The notes: generated by a model from the sequence alone, not told the origin. DNA of 39,827 nt from Gloeocapsa sp. PCC 73106 (GCF_000332035.1 NZ_ALVY01000194.1:1-39827), one strand, 5' to 3'. Shown: positions 8,924-18,714, counted from the first letter of the stretch. Program-made: numbers and translations.

Positions 8924-9457
8924 TCAACCGATACTAATAATCCAGGTCCCTACATAAAGACGAATCGGTATCTCTCCGGCGGCGACGACGTCGCAGTTAA
9001 AGTAAAATGTACCACCATAACGAGGATTTTTGACGTTAGAGAGAACTATCTCCACTTTTCTCGCTTCGGTGAGAGGATTTTCTAAATCTATTTCTAAAAG
9101 ATAATTTTCCTGATCCCAAATTACTCCCCGAATCGGTAAGGATTCATCCCCTACTCTGACTTCCACCTTATCAGGATCAAATTTGCCTTCAAAATAGTCA
9201 GGGTATTTAATAATAAATCTAGTCGCTCCCTCGGTTAATTTTTCACCGGGAATACGCAGACGATAGCGATCCCAATTGTTGGCACGCCCACCAAAATCTA
9301 GATAGTAACTGAGCTGATTTTCTCTGTCAACCCCACCAAAAATAGTCAAACCTGGGTTACTCTGGGCTTTAACGATAATGGGGTTAACGCTCAAAATGCC
9401 ACTAAATAGGGTTAAACCCGCTAACAAAACCTTCCAAGGAAATTTGGAAATAGACAT
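8924..9457 (-). CDS. Secreted DUF2808-type protein
   Basis: A 177-residue protein with a signal peptide (residues 1-31, cut near VKAQS). The mature part has the pattern of DUF2808 proteins of cyanobacteria: a Y-x-L-x-F start, a DRYRLRIP segment, an EVRVGDE segment and a final NPRYGGTFYFNC block. The family is probably periplasmic or on the cell surface, and its function is unknown. It is transcribed toward the rpmH operon but is probably separate from it. Confidence 0.75.
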   Translation of the reverse strand: MSISKFPWKVLLAGLTLFSGILSVNPIIVKAQSNPGLTIFGGVDRENQLSYYLDFGGRANNWDRYRLRIPGEKLTEGATRFIIKYPDYFEGKFDPDKVEVRVGDESLPIRGVIWDQENYLLEIDLENPLTEARKVEIVLSNVKNPRYGGTFYFNCDVVAAGEIPIRLYVGTWIISIG

Positions 9458-9523
9458 TAATCCTAAGCTAACTTACTTGTGTATACTTTATTGATTGTAG
9501 CAAAACTTAAAAAAGGTTATCCT

Positions 9524-9901
9524 ATGTTTTGGAGTAGACTTTCTTGCTGCTTAATTAGTTGCCTGGTTTTAACGATTGGGAGTACTTTGAGCGCCCCTAC
9601 TCAATCATGGCGAGAGATGACAGCAGAGGAGCAAGAGCAAACTTGGGGATTTATTCTCAATAGCCCCCTGGGGATTGCCGCACTGAATCAACTGGCGATC
9701 GAAGGGTTTATCAGTCCAGTGTGTTCCAAAACTTTTTATGTTAATGACGCATCTGGAGGATTTCAAACCCTGTTAAAAGTTAATTGTCCCTCAGCTCGAG
9801 GCATTTCCATCGCTGTAGATTATCAAGAGATACACGTAATTTTCTCTCGGTTTGAAGATAATATCGAAAATTTTCAAATTGAGCGGATTTTCTCTGAGTA
9901 A
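9524..9901 (+). CDS. Small secreted protein, function unknown
   Basis: A product of about 125 residues. The frame opens at a GTG at 9479, but I prefer the ATG at 9524, because it gives a normal signal peptide (MFWSRLSCCLISCLVLTIG, cut near LSAP) and has an AAAGG-type ribosome site upstream. The mature part has two cysteines about 20 residues apart in a typical pattern for an extracytoplasmic fold. I do not recognise the family. It is divergent from the DUF2808 gene across a short promoter region and lies before pntA. Confidence 0.7.
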   Translation: MFWSRLSCCLISCLVLTIGSTLSAPTQSWREMTAEEQEQTWGFILNSPLGIAALNQLAIEGFISPVCSKTFYVNDASGGFQTLLKVNCPSARGISIAVDYQEIHVIFSRFEDNIENFQIERIFSE

Positions 9902-10044
9902 CAAAATTGACTAAAATATTCAGTTAATTGGGGCAATCTAGAAAACAAGTTAAAGAAACCCTAGTAAAAATGGGGATCACACTAAGATAGTCAGCATCAA
10001 AAAGAAGATCATTCCATAGCTGTAAGCTAACTAAAGGAGAGTTT

Positions 10045-11652
10045 ATGACGATAACAGTGGATAAAAGTCCAGAAAAAGAGGAAATATCCTCAATTGATCC
10101 CTCTAAACCCAAGAAAATTGGCATACCCTTGGAAATTTATCCCAATGAATGCCGAGTCGCGGCTACACCAGAAACAGCAAAGAAGTTGCAAAAGCTAGGC
10201 TTTGAAATTTTGGTAGAAGCAGGTGCGGGGAGTGCTGCTAATTTCAGCGACGAGGCTTATCAAGAAGTAAACTGTCAGATTGTAGAAGATACAGAAACTC
10301 TGTGGCAAGAGGCTGATATTATTCTCAAAGTAAGAGCGCCTCAATTTCATCCCAGTCTGGGGAAACACGAAGCAGAACTACTTTCCCCGGGTAAAACACT
10401 GATTGGATTTATTTGGCCAGCTCAAAATCCCGAACTTGTAGAAAAATTAGCAGCAACTCAAGCTACGGTTTTAGCGATGGACGCGGTTCCTCGTATCAGT
10501 CGCGCTCAAAAAGTGGACGCTTTGAGTTCTATGGCTAATATCGCTGGATATCGGGCTGTGGTAGAAGCGGCGAGTCATTTTGGTCGTTTCTTTACCGGAC
10601 AAATTACCGCAGCAGGAAAAGTCCCCCCAGCTAAAGTACTAGTAATCGGTGCAGGAGTAGCGGGTTTGGCAGCGATTGGCGCGGCTAAAAGTTTAGGGGC
10701 TGTGGTGCGGGCTTTTGATACTCGCCTTATGGTTAAAGAACAAGTTAGAAGTTTAGGTGCGGAATTTCTGGAACTAGAATTTGCCGAAGATGGTTCCGGA
10801 GAAGGTGGCTACGCTAAGGTGATGAGTAAAGAGTTCATCGAGGCGGAAATGGCTCTATTTGCCGAACAAGCGGAGGAAGTGGATATTATTATTACTACCG
10901 CTTTGATCCCGGGTAAGCAAGCTCCGATCTTAATTACTCGAGCTATGGTAGAGAGCATGAAGCCGGGTTCTGTGATCGTGGATTTAGCCGCGGAACAAGG
11001 CGGAAACTGTGAGGTAACTAAGCCCCACGAAGTCTATACCTACAAGGGCGTAACGATTATTGGTCTAACGGATTTACCCAGTCGTATGGCGAATCAGTCT
11101 AGTCAACTCTATGGTAATAATCTTTGGCATCTACTTAAAGAAATGGGGGGTGCTCAAGATTATAAAATTAATCTGGAAGATGAGATGATTAGAGGGGCTT
11201 TAATTCTCCACGAGGGTAAAATAACTTGGCCTGCACCGAAAGCGGCGATCGCCCCCACAACTGCACCAGTGCCTACTTCTGTAACAACTACAGCGGTAAA
11301 AGAGTCTAAATCATCTTCAGGATTGTTATGGGTGATTTTGACGGGTGTTGCTTTAGGAGTGATCGGTTTGACTGCACCGGCGGGGATGTTATCTCACTTA
11401 ACGGTTTTTGTTTTAGCTTGTTTTGTGGGCTGGATGTTGATCTGGAATGTGAATCCAGCCTTACATACGCCACTGATGAGCGTGACTAATGCGATTAGTG
11501 GGATTGTGATTATCGGTGGAATGCTGCAAATGTCGGGACCCATCAATTCTCCCATCGTGATTTTAGGTGCGATCGCTATTACCGTAGCTACGATTAATAT
11601 CGCCGGTGGTTTTTATATCACCCAACGTATGTTAAATAAATTCCGCAGGTAA
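10045..11652 (+). CDS. pntA: NAD(P) transhydrogenase subunit alpha
   Basis: The alpha subunit of the proton-translocating transhydrogenase, which moves hydride between NADH and NADP+. The 535 residues include a domain I with the alanine-dehydrogenase-like fold and the NAD-binding GAGVAG motif near residue 205. The C-terminal quarter carries three or four membrane helices (from SGLLWVILTGV onward). Domains alpha-1 and alpha-2 are joined in one chain, as in E. coli, and not split as in some bacteria. The ATG has a good ribosome site, AAAGGAG. pntB follows after 29 bases in the same operon. The residues before KKIGIPLEIYPNE are a low-complexity extension of about 25 residues. Confidence 0.95.
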   Translation: MTITVDKSPEKEEISSIDPSKPKKIGIPLEIYPNECRVAATPETAKKLQKLGFEILVEAGAGSAANFSDEAYQEVNCQIVEDTETLWQEADIILKVRAPQFHPSLGKHEAELLSPGKTLIGFIWPAQNPELVEKLAATQATVLAMDAVPRISRAQKVDALSSMANIAGYRAVVEAASHFGRFFTGQITAAGKVPPAKVLVIGAGVAGLAAIGAAKSLGAVVRAFDTRLMVKEQVRSLGAEFLELEFAEDGSGEGGYAKVMSKEFIEAEMALFAEQAEEVDIIITTALIPGKQAPILITRAMVESMKPGSVIVDLAAEQGGNCEVTKPHEVYTYKGVTIIGLTDLPSRMANQSSQLYGNNLWHLLKEMGGAQDYKINLEDEMIRGALILHEGKITWPAPKAAIAPTTAPVPTSVTTTAVKESKSSSGLLWVILTGVALGVIGLTAPAGMLSHLTVFVLACFVGWMLIWNVNPALHTPLMSVTNAISGIVIIGGMLQMSGPINSPIVILGAIAITVATINIAGGFYITQRMLNKFRR

Positions 11653-11681
11653 AAAATTAGTACTGAAAAACGAAAAAAACT

Positions 11682-13127
11682 ATGTTTCAAAATCTTCAAA
11701 CCGTCGCTTACATAGCTGCAAGTGCGTTGTTTATTCTCAGTATTAGTGGTCTTGCTCAACACGAAACCTCTCGCCGAGGTAATATATACGGCATTATCGG
11801 CATGATCATTGCTTGTCTCGCTACGGCTTTGAGTCCTGGAGTTACTCAGTATCTGGCTTTGGGGGTCTCAATTCTGCCTGGGATAGTAATTGGTATCTTG
11901 GCGGCTTCTTTGGTAGCTATGACGGAAATGCCCCAAATGGTGGGCTTATTGAACAGTTTTGGTGGTCTCGCCGCAGCTTTGGTGGGTTACGCGGAATATT
12001 TAAAGTTAGACCCGAGTATAGTCAGTTCGGAAATAACTATCCAAAAAGTAGAAATTTATCTCGGTGTGCTTATTGGTACTGTAACTTTCACAGGTTCAGT
12101 GGTAGCTTTTGCTAAATTACAAGAACTAATCAGTACTAAACCCCTGATCTTACCAGGACGTAACTGGTTAAACCTGGGTATGTTGATTGTTGCGGTTGCT
12201 TTAATTTTACCTTTTTTGGGAGTAGTTGACCTGAATTTAACAGGTCTGCAAATCCTGGGAATCATGACTGCTCTCATGGCTATTTTTGGGATTCAGATGG
12301 TTCTGGCGATTGGGGGTGCTGATATGCCAGTAGTGATCTCTTTCCTGAACAGTTATTCTGGTTGGGCAGGTGTGGCAACTGGTTTTATGCTCTCCAATGA
12401 CTTGTTAATTATTACTGGAGCTTTAGTAGGTAGTAGTGGCGCAATTCTGAGCTACGTTATGTGTAAGGCGATGAATCGTTCTTTCTTGAATGTAATCCTC
12501 GGTGGTTTTGGTGAGGGTGCAGGAGTAGTAAGTAGCGGGGGTACACAGGAGCAAGGCGAGGCCACCCCAACTAACGCCGAAGAAACAGCAGAATTGCTGC
12601 AAAATGCCAGCAGTGTGGTTATTATCCCCGGGTATGGTATGGCGGTTTCTCAAGCCCAACACGGGATCTCAGAAATGACCAAGATTTTACGCGATCGCGG
12701 TATACAGGTACGCTTTGGTATTCACCCAGTGGCGGGAAGAATGCCGGGACATATGAATGTACTCTTAGCTGAAGCTAACGTACCCTACGATTTGGTTTTG
12801 GAAATGGACGAAATTAACGATGATTTTCCCCAAACCGACGTAGCTTTAGTCATAGGGGCTAATGATACCGTTAATCCCTCTGCTGAAGAAGATCCCAGTA
12901 GCGCTTTAGCGGGAATGCCCGTTCTGCAAGTGTGGAAAGCTGATAGCGTAGTGGTGATGAAGCGTAGCTTGGGAAGTGGTTACGCTGGAGTAAATAATCC
13001 TTTGTTCTTCAAAGATAATACCCAGATGCTCTTCGGAGACGCTAAGAAAAATGTAGACGCGATCGTTACTTACCTCAGAGAAGCGCGTCAACGCAAATCT
13101 ACAGCTAAAGCCACAGTTTTAGCTTAA
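11682..13127 (+). CDS. pntB: NAD(P) transhydrogenase subunit beta
   Basis: The beta subunit, 481 residues. The first 290 residues form eight or nine membrane helices (domain II, the proton channel). The C-terminal domain III binds NADP(H), with [17 protein letters not shown], the [19 protein letters not shown] block and the [13 protein letters not shown] segment that is diagnostic of PntB. It forms the complex with PntA in the membrane. The transcript ends at the hairpin at 13147-13171. Confidence 0.96.
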   Translation: MFQNLQTVAYIAASALFILSISGLAQHETSRRGNIYGIIGMIIACLATALSPGVTQYLALGVSILPGIVIGILAASLVAMTEMPQMVGLLNSFGGLAAALVGYAEYLKLDPSIVSSEITIQKVEIYLGVLIGTVTFTGSVVAFAKLQELISTKPLILPGRNWLNLGMLIVAVALILPFLGVVDLNLTGLQILGIMTALMAIFGIQMVLAIGGADMPVVISFLNSYSGWAGVATGFMLSNDLLIITGALVGSSGAILSYVMCKAMNRSFLNVILGGFGEGAGVVSSGGTQEQGEATPTNAEETAELLQNASSVVIIPGYGMAVSQAQHGISEMTKILRDRGIQVRFGIHPVAGRMPGHMNVLLAEANVPYDLVLEMDEINDDFPQTDVALVIGANDTVNPSAEEDPSSALAGMPVLQVWKADSVVVMKRSLGSGYAGVNNPLFFKDNTQMLFGDAKKNVDAIVTYLREARQRKSTAKATVLA

Positions 13128-13146
13128 AACTGAGTTTACTGCACAG

Positions 13147-13171
13147 CCCCGTCATATCGATGGGGTTTTTT
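13147..13171 (+). terminator. Rho-independent terminator of pntAB
   Basis: A 7-bp stem, CCCCGTC/GATGGGG with one G-U pair, has a 5-nt loop and is followed by TTTTTT. It lies 20 bases after the pntB stop. Confidence 0.85.
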
Positions 13172-13266
13172 ACATTAAAAATTTTTATTAAAGATTCAAT
13201 ATATTCAGATTTTTAGTGATAGGATTATATAGTGTAATAATTTACTTACATAAAGGCTAAAAATAA

Positions 13267-14997
13267 ATGCTTGATAGATCCCCTACTTCTCAAGTTTACG
13301 TCTATGAAAGCGACTTCAACGACGATGGGACAATGGATTCCATCTACACTGATAGTTACACCGACACTTATGATGGTCCCAGAAATCTCGTTAGTTCAAC
13401 CTATGAATCTGAGTACGAAGAAGATTCCGATTTCGATGGCACAATTGATTATAGTTCTAGTAGTAGATCTACTACAACCTATGATAGCAGGGGTAACGTC
13501 CTAAGCTCTTCTTTTGAATTTACAGAAGACCTAGATGGCGATGGTGTCCCTGATTATATTTCCGATGGCACTGATGCTTATACTTATGATAATCGGGGTA
13601 ACCTGCTGAGCTCTTCTTTTGAATTCGAGGCTGACGAAGATGGAGATGGCGACGTTGATGTCACTAGAAGCGGCACTGATGCTTATACTTATGATAATCG
13701 GGGTAACCTTCTGAGCTCTTCTTTTGAATTTACCGAAGATCAAGATGGCGATGGCGTCCCTGATTTAACGAGCAGCGCAACTGGTAATTATACGTATGAT
13801 AACCGGGGTAACGAGCTGACCTCTTCTTTTGAATTTACAGAAGACCAAGATGGCGATGGTGTACCCGATTATGCCTATCGCAGCACTGGTAATTATACGT
13901 ATGATAACCGGGGTAACGAGCTAACCTCCTCTTTTGAATTCACCGAAGACCCAGATGGCGATGGCGTCTTTGCTATCTCCCGCAGCACGAATACCTATAC
14001 TTATGACAATCGGGGTAATGTGCTGACCTACTCTTTTGAATACGAATATGATGAAGATGGGGATGGCGTTGTTGATTCCACTGGTAGAGACATGAGTACG
14101 TATACTTATGATAACCGGGGTAACGAGCTAACCTCCTCTTTTGAATCGGAATATGATGAAGATGGGGATGGCGTCACTGATTCTACTTATCGCAGTACAA
14201 GTACGTATACTTATGATAACCGTGGTAACCAGCTAAGCTATGCTTCTGAATACGAATATGACGAAGATGGGGATGGTGTTGTTGATTCTACCAGTAGAGA
14301 CATAAGTACATATACTTATGATAATCGGGGTAACCAGCTAACCTCCTCTTTTGAATCGGAATATGATGAGGATGGAGATGGCGTCGCTGATTCTACTTAC
14401 CGCAGCAGCGATACTTATACTTATGATAACCGGGGTAACCAGCTAACCTATTCTTATGAATCGGAATATGATGAGGATGGGGATGGCGTTGCTGATTCTA
14501 CTTATCGCAGCACGGGTACCAGTAGTTATAACAGAAGGGGTGATGTCATTGTCTCTTCTTATGAATCGGAGTCAGACGAAGATGGGGATGGCGTTACTGA
14601 TTCTACCAGTAGTGGGACCACCACGAATACTTATAACATCAGAGGCAATCTAGTTTTATCCACATCTAGGTACCAACTTGATGAAAACGGTGACGGTGTG
14701 ATTGATTCTACAGGCACTGACACCGAGAGTAATACCTATAACAATAGGGGAGAACGGCTGGTATCGGTGTATGAATCTGATTACGATGATGATGGTAATA
14801 TTGACTTCCGTTACACGGTAACTAATACCTACGATCGCCGCTCGGAACTAGTGAATTCTTTTGCACAATACGACGACAATGGCGATGGTGTGATTGACAG
14901 AAGGGTGATTAATCCTGGAATAGAATTAGACACTGATAGAAATCCTCTGTTTCCCCAACCTACAGAAATGTGGGTAAATAACTCCCCTTTGATTTAA
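13267..14997 (+). CDS. Acidic tandem-repeat protein with YD-like and calcium-loop-like units
   Basis: A 576-residue protein made almost wholly of 35-residue units. Each unit has a YD-repeat-like half (TYTYDNRGNxLTSSFE) and an acidic loop half (YDEDGDGVxDST). I count about 15 YD-like motifs and 16 DxDGDG-type loops. The loops resemble dockerin, thrombospondin type 3 or EF-hand calcium loops. YD repeats are known from RHS/teneurin shells, but no RHS core or toxin domain is visible. There is no signal peptide, and the last 35 residues (from NPGIELD) form a non-repeat end. The ATG at 13267 is preceded by an AT-rich stretch with AAAGG about 12 bases before it. The protein is probably a secreted or surface beta-structure stabilised by calcium. 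Export would need a route without an N-terminal signal. The role is unknown. Confidence 0.85.
   Translation: MLDRSPTSQVYVYESDFNDDGTMDSIYTDSYTDTYDGPRNLVSSTYESEYEEDSDFDGTIDYSSSSRSTTTYDSRGNVLSSSFEFTEDLDGDGVPDYISDGTDAYTYDNRGNLLSSSFEFEADEDGDGDVDVTRSGTDAYTYDNRGNLLSSSFEFTEDQDGDGVPDLTSSATGNYTYDNRGNELTSSFEFTEDQDGDGVPDYAYRSTGNYTYDNRGNELTSSFEFTEDPDGDGVFAISRSTNTYTYDNRGNVLTYSFEYEYDEDGDGVVDSTGRDMSTYTYDNRGNELTSSFESEYDEDGDGVTDSTYRSTSTYTYDNRGNQLSYASEYEYDEDGDGVVDSTSRDISTYTYDNRGNQLTSSFESEYDEDGDGVADSTYRSSDTYTYDNRGNQLTYSYESEYDEDGDGVADSTYRSTGTSSYNRRGDVIVSSYESESDEDGDGVTDSTSSGTTTNTYNIRGNLVLSTSRYQLDENGDGVIDSTGTDTESNTYNNRGERLVSVYESDYDDDGNIDFRYTVTNTYDRRSELVNSFAQYDDNGDGVIDRRVINPGIELDTDRNPLFPQPTEMWVNNSPLI
13480..14580 (+). 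repeat. 105-bp tandem repeat array inside the acidic repeat gene
   Basis: The coding sequence repeats with a period of 105 bases (35 codons). Several copies share long identical blocks at the nucleotide level, for example TATGATAACCGGGGTAAC in at least four copies. The copies near the middle are the most alike, and the outer ones are more diverged, which points to expansion by recombination or slippage from the centre. Copy number could therefore differ between strains. Confidence 0.85.
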
Positions 14998-15064
14998 AAC
15001 TCTAAGTTTCACAACCTAGACAGATGTCACAATAAGATATCTGTCTATTGCATTGAGGTTGTTT

Positions 15065-15661
15065 CTAATAAAATAGTAGACGACGCAACAGATAAGATAA
15101 AGTTGCCACTACACAAACGATCGCTAGATGTCCCGGAAAAGGGTTAAGAGAATAATTCTCTACCAGTTGCTCGAGAGAATCAAATCCTTCAATACCCAAA
15201 AGCCAGAGAATCAGTAAATAAAGTAAGCCACTAGCGTGAATGACGATTAACCCGCTAAAGGCGCCCAATCCCAGTATTTCTAGATGAGCACCTCGGCGCC
15301 AGGCGATCGCGCCACACACCCAAGCGCCAGGAATGAAGCCCAATAGATAGCCAAAGGTTGGTTCTTGTAGATAAGCTAACCCTCCACCCTTGGCAAAAAT
15401 AGACCACCCGGATAAACCCAACGCTAAATAAGCAATTTGAGCGATCGCCCCCACATTTTTTCCTCCCAAACAAGCAGTGAGTAACACCGCACCAATTTGA
15501 TAGGTAACTCCCAAAGAACGCGTAAAGATTCCCTGACGATACCAAAACCAGGGCTGATCCGTAATCGACGCCTCTATAAACGTGGTCGTAATAGTCAGGA
15601 GTAAGCCGATTAGCCCTAGGAGTAACTGATTGGGTAAGGATAGGAGTGGTTTCGGTTTCAA
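15065..15661 (-). CDS. bioY: Biotin transporter BioY
   Basis: The substrate-binding membrane component of an ECF-type biotin transporter. It is 198 residues long with about six hydrophobic helices. The BioY signature is seen in GGKNVGAIAQIAYLALGLSG and in the GGLAYLQEPTFGYLLGF segment. It starts five bases after the bioB stop, so bioB and bioY are one operon that combines the last step of synthesis with uptake. No bioM or bioN ATPase or coupling gene is near. BioY alone can transport in some bacteria, or it may share a general ECF module. Confidence 0.9.
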   Translation of the reverse strand: MKPKPLLSLPNQLLLGLIGLLLTITTTFIEASITDQPWFWYRQGIFTRSLGVTYQIGAVLLTACLGGKNVGAIAQIAYLALGLSGWSIFAKGGGLAYLQEPTFGYLLGFIPGAWVCGAIAWRRGAHLEILGLGAFSGLIVIHASGLLYLLILWLLGIEGFDSLEQLVENYSLNPFPGHLAIVCVVATLSYLLRRLLFY

Positions 15662-15666
15662 TGGGT

Positions 15667-16722
15667 TTAGAGATTAGGTTGATAGGCGCCGGGAATGGGG
15701 GCTTCTCCTCCCACTAATTCTAGAGAGGCTAAAAGAGCGTGATCTTGCTCAGGAGGTTGTCCCATGGTAGTCAGGTAATGTCCGATGAGCATGGCGTTAA
15801 TACCGGCTTGTAATCCCATGTGTTGCATTTCCCCCATTACCGATTCTCTCCCTCCTGCGTAGCGGAGAATTTGCTGAGGGAGAATAAAACGAAAGATAGC
15901 GATCGCCTTAAGGGCTTCGTAGGGATCTAGTTTATCTTGTTCTTGTAGGGGGGTACCGATTCTGGGGTTAAGGAGATTAATGGGTACCGATTCTACCTCT
16001 AAATTTCGTAAAGCCAGGGCTAGATCGATTCTATCCGCCCAAGTTTCCCCCATACCCATAATACCCCCAGTACAGGCTTGCATACCTGCCGCGCGTACAT
16101 TTTTTACCGTTTCCACGCGATCATGCCAACTATGGGTAGTTACGATTTCTGGAAAATAGTTTTCTGAGGTTTCTAGGTTGTGGTTATAGCGAGTTACTCC
16201 TGCTTCAGCTAGGGCGATCGCTTGTGCTGGGGTCAATTCTCCCAAAGCGCAACAGGGTTTAATGGATGTTTGTTGGATGATTTCCCTAACTGTTGCTAGT
16301 ATTTCTACAAATTCTGCTGATTTTGGACTGTTGTACTTGATCCCTCGACCTTGACTTACTAAACAAAAGCGTTTTGCTCCCGCTTCTGCAGCAGCTTTGG
16401 CTTGAGCGAGAATTTCCTCTCTCGATTTTAAGCCGTAGATAGGGGAATCTGTGGCAGGATAATGAGCTGACTGGGAGCAAAATGAACAATTTTCCGAACA
16501 ATTACCGGATTTAACGTTAATAATGCTGCACAGGTCTACCACCTTACCACAACAAGCTTGACGAATACGGTTAGCCGCGGCGCACAACCAGAGAATTTCT
16601 GTCTCTCCTTCGATTTGACTTAAAGATAGAGCATCTTCTCTAGTAATTAGTTTGCCCTCGATGATTTCAGATGCCAGTTTGTCTAACCAAATTTGCAAAT
16701 CTTGAGCTACGAATTGAACCAC
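15667..16722 (-). CDS. bioB: Biotin synthase
   Basis: A radical-SAM enzyme that inserts sulphur into dethiobiotin. It is 351 residues long. The radical-SAM cysteines are in CSENCSFCSQSAHY (near residues 75-82), and the [2Fe-2S]-site cysteines lie later, in KPCCALG and QACTGGIMGMGE. The typical NLLNPRIGTPL block is also present. The start is GTG at 16722, with only a weak ribosome site. An N-terminal stretch of about 40 residues precedes the core. bioY follows directly. The gene is divergent from pstC. Confidence 0.95.
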   Translation of the reverse strand: MVQFVAQDLQIWLDKLASEIIEGKLITREDALSLSQIEGETEILWLCAAANRIRQACCGKVVDLCSIINVKSGNCSENCSFCSQSAHYPATDSPIYGLKSREEILAQAKAAAEAGAKRFCLVSQGRGIKYNSPKSAEFVEILATVREIIQQTSIKPCCALGELTPAQAIALAEAGVTRYNHNLETSENYFPEIVTTHSWHDRVETVKNVRAAGMQACTGGIMGMGETWADRIDLALALRNLEVESVPINLLNPRIGTPLQEQDKLDPYEALKAIAIFRFILPQQILRYAGGRESVMGEMQHMGLQAGINAMLIGHYLTTMGQPPEQDHALLASLELVGGEAPIPGAYQPNL

Positions 16723-16786
16723 TTATCTTGAAGCTCCCATGAAAAAAATAATTAAGGGCATTATATCATCAGAGTTTCTGGCAACA

Positions 16787-16816
16787 CTTAACTTAATCTT
16801 AAACATTATTTGCTAA
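16787..16816. promoter_or_regulatory. Candidate Pho box before pstCAB
   Basis: Three related 8-base elements lie in a row with 3-base spacers: CTTAACTT, CTTAAACA and TTTGCTAA. This is the layout of the cyanobacterial SphR/PhoB box, whose known core is CTTAACCT. It is 66 bases before the pstC start, in the gap shared with the divergent bioB. The third element is weak. Function is inferred from layout and from the phosphate-uptake genes that follow. Confidence 0.55.
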
Positions 16817-16881
16817 GCTATGTTTGTTCTAGAGACACTAATTATTAAAAAGAGTTAACTAAAGTTTAATGAGGAGAACAA

Positions 16882-17790
16882 GTGACAGATCAAATTAATG
16901 ATGCTTCCTTTCAACGATTAGAACCTCGTTCAGCAGCAGAAAAGGGTATCGACAACACATTTAAAATAGTAGCTACAATCTGTGCCTGCGGTATCGCCCT
17001 AGTGTTAATGTGGATTATCCTACAGATATTAATTGCAGCTTGGCCCGCGATTAGGCAGTTTGGAGTATTCAGTTTCTTATTCGGTAAGGAATGGAACCCA
17101 GTACAAAACGTGTTCGGTATCGCTCCAGCGATCCTTGGAACCTTGGTTAGTAGTGTGATCGCTCTAGCGATTGCTGTACCTATTGGTCTAGGTGTTGCCG
17201 TTTTTCTGAGCGAAGACTTTATCAACCCTAAGATCCAAAATATTTTTGTATTTTTAGTACAATTACTCGCAGCTATCCCCAGCGTAGTCTACGGGTTATG
17301 GGGTATATTTGTACTTATTCCGTTTCTAAGACCTATCGGTGTAACTGGCGCTTCCCTACTACCCGCTTCATTGGTTTTAGCAGTGATGGTTTTGCCGACG
17401 ATCGCCTCAATTTCTAGAGATGCGATTACGAACGTTCCTACCGATATGCGTCAAGCTGCTGTAGGATTGGGTGCGACTCGTTGGGAATCTATCTTACAGA
17501 TTATTTTACCTGCGGCTTCTTCTGGTATTATTGGAGCGATCATGCTCGGGTTAGGAAGAGCATTAGGGGAGACAATGGCTGTAACTATGTTAATCGGTAA
17601 CTCTAACCGCATTAGTTTTTCTCCCTTTGCTCCTTCTAACACGATATCTGCTCTCTTAGCTAACCAGTTTGCTGAAGCCAGTGGCTTACAGGTGTCGGCT
17701 TTGATGTATGCAGCGCTAGTGCTAGCTATTATTACCCTGGGGGTTAATGTTCTAGCTCAACTTGTCGTAACTCAATTACAGAAGATTTAA
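16882..17790 (+). CDS. pstC: Phosphate ABC transporter permease PstC
   Basis: The first of two membrane permeases of the high-affinity phosphate importer. The 302-residue product has six predicted helices and the permease motif around RQAAVGLGATRWESILQIILPAA (the EAA loop). A periplasmic stretch follows helix 1 (FLFGKEWNP). The start is GTG, with a strong AGGAG site six bases before it. pstA follows after 14 bases. No pstS is seen next to this operon, so the phosphate-binding protein must be encoded elsewhere. Confidence 0.93.
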   Translation: MTDQINDASFQRLEPRSAAEKGIDNTFKIVATICACGIALVLMWIILQILIAAWPAIRQFGVFSFLFGKEWNPVQNVFGIAPAILGTLVSSVIALAIAVPIGLGVAVFLSEDFINPKIQNIFVFLVQLLAAIPSVVYGLWGIFVLIPFLRPIGVTGASLLPASLVLAVMVLPTIASISRDAITNVPTDMRQAAVGLGATRWESILQIILPAASSGIIGAIMLGLGRALGETMAVTMLIGNSNRISFSPFAPSNTISALLANQFAEASGLQVSALMYAALVLAIITLGVNVLAQLVVTQLQKI

Positions 17791-17804
17791 AATAACTCAA
17801 AAAA

Positions 17805-18695
17805 ATGACCTCTGAATTCATACAAGACTTTGAACCGAGTGCTTTAAAAGTTAATCCTAGTTCACCCAGAACCCTCTTCGGATACGTCATGAACGGAATT
17901 ACCTTTCTCTTCATGTTCTTAGCTGTAATCCCTCTGTTCGTTATTCTCGCTTACTTGCTCTACCAAGGTATTAGCTCCCTGACACCGGCTGCCTTTGTGG
18001 AACTCCCCCCTCCTCCCCTAGTAGAAGGCGGTGGTTTTGGTAACGCTATCCTAGGTACCCTGATTCTAGTAGGCATTGCCCTACTGATTAGTGTACCCCT
18101 TGGCGTTATGGCTGCTATCTACCTTTCTGAATTTAGCCGAGGTAAACTACCGGAAGTTGTGCGTTTTACCAGCAACGTTCTCGCTGGTGTGCCTTCGATT
18201 ATTACTGGTGTATTTGCCTTCGGTGTGATCGTTCTTGCAACCAGAACCTTTTCCGCTTGGGCAGGGGGCTTTGCTCTAGCGATTTTGATGCTGCCGATTA
18301 TCATTCGTACTACCGATGAAGCTCTCAAACTGGTACCCCAAGAAGTCAGACAAGCTTCTATTGGTGTTGGTGCTAACGACTATCAAACGGTTTTACAAAT
18401 AGTGCTACCTGCGGCGATTCCCGCGATTCTCACCGGGATTATTCTAGCTACATCTAGAGCAGCAGGAGATACGGCTTCTTTGATGTTTACTGCTCTATTT
18501 ACTCAGTTTTGGCCCAACTGGAGCGCCAAATTATTTGAGCCGATGGCATCTTTAGCGGTGTTGGTTTTCAACTTCGCGATCGTTCCTTTTCCGAATCAAA
18601 ACAGGCTAGCTTGGGCTGCCGCTTTCGTTCTAGTGATGCTGGTGCTAATAGCTAATATACTGTCTCGTATAGCCACATCCAAACGTCAATTTTAA
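17805..18695 (+). CDS. pstA: Phosphate ABC transporter permease PstA
   Basis: The second permease of the phosphate importer, 296 residues with six predicted helices. The EAA-type cytoplasmic loop is [28 protein letters not shown]. It pairs with PstC to form the channel and receives PstB on the cytoplasmic side. It lies between pstC and pstB with 14- and 19-base gaps. Confidence 0.93.
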   Translation: MTSEFIQDFEPSALKVNPSSPRTLFGYVMNGITFLFMFLAVIPLFVILAYLLYQGISSLTPAAFVELPPPPLVEGGGFGNAILGTLILVGIALLISVPLGVMAAIYLSEFSRGKLPEVVRFTSNVLAGVPSIITGVFAFGVIVLATRTFSAWAGGFALAILMLPIIIRTTDEALKLVPQEVRQASIGVGANDYQTVLQIVLPAAIPAILTGIILATSRAAGDTASLMFTALFTQFWPNWSAKLFEPMASLAVLVFNFAIVPFPNQNRLAWAAAFVLVMLVLIANILSRIATSKRQF

Positions 18696-18714
18696 CTATC
18701 GAGGATTTATAGAC

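Noticed and set aside
13531-13743. A 70-codon minus-strand frame inside the repeat gene
   Set aside because: It is a shadow of the tandem repeat, and its own protein repeats in step with it.
15014-15060. GACAGAT/ATCTGTC stem between the repeat gene and bioY as a bidirectional terminator
   Set aside because: The 13-base loop is large and no T-run follows on either strand, so support is too weak.
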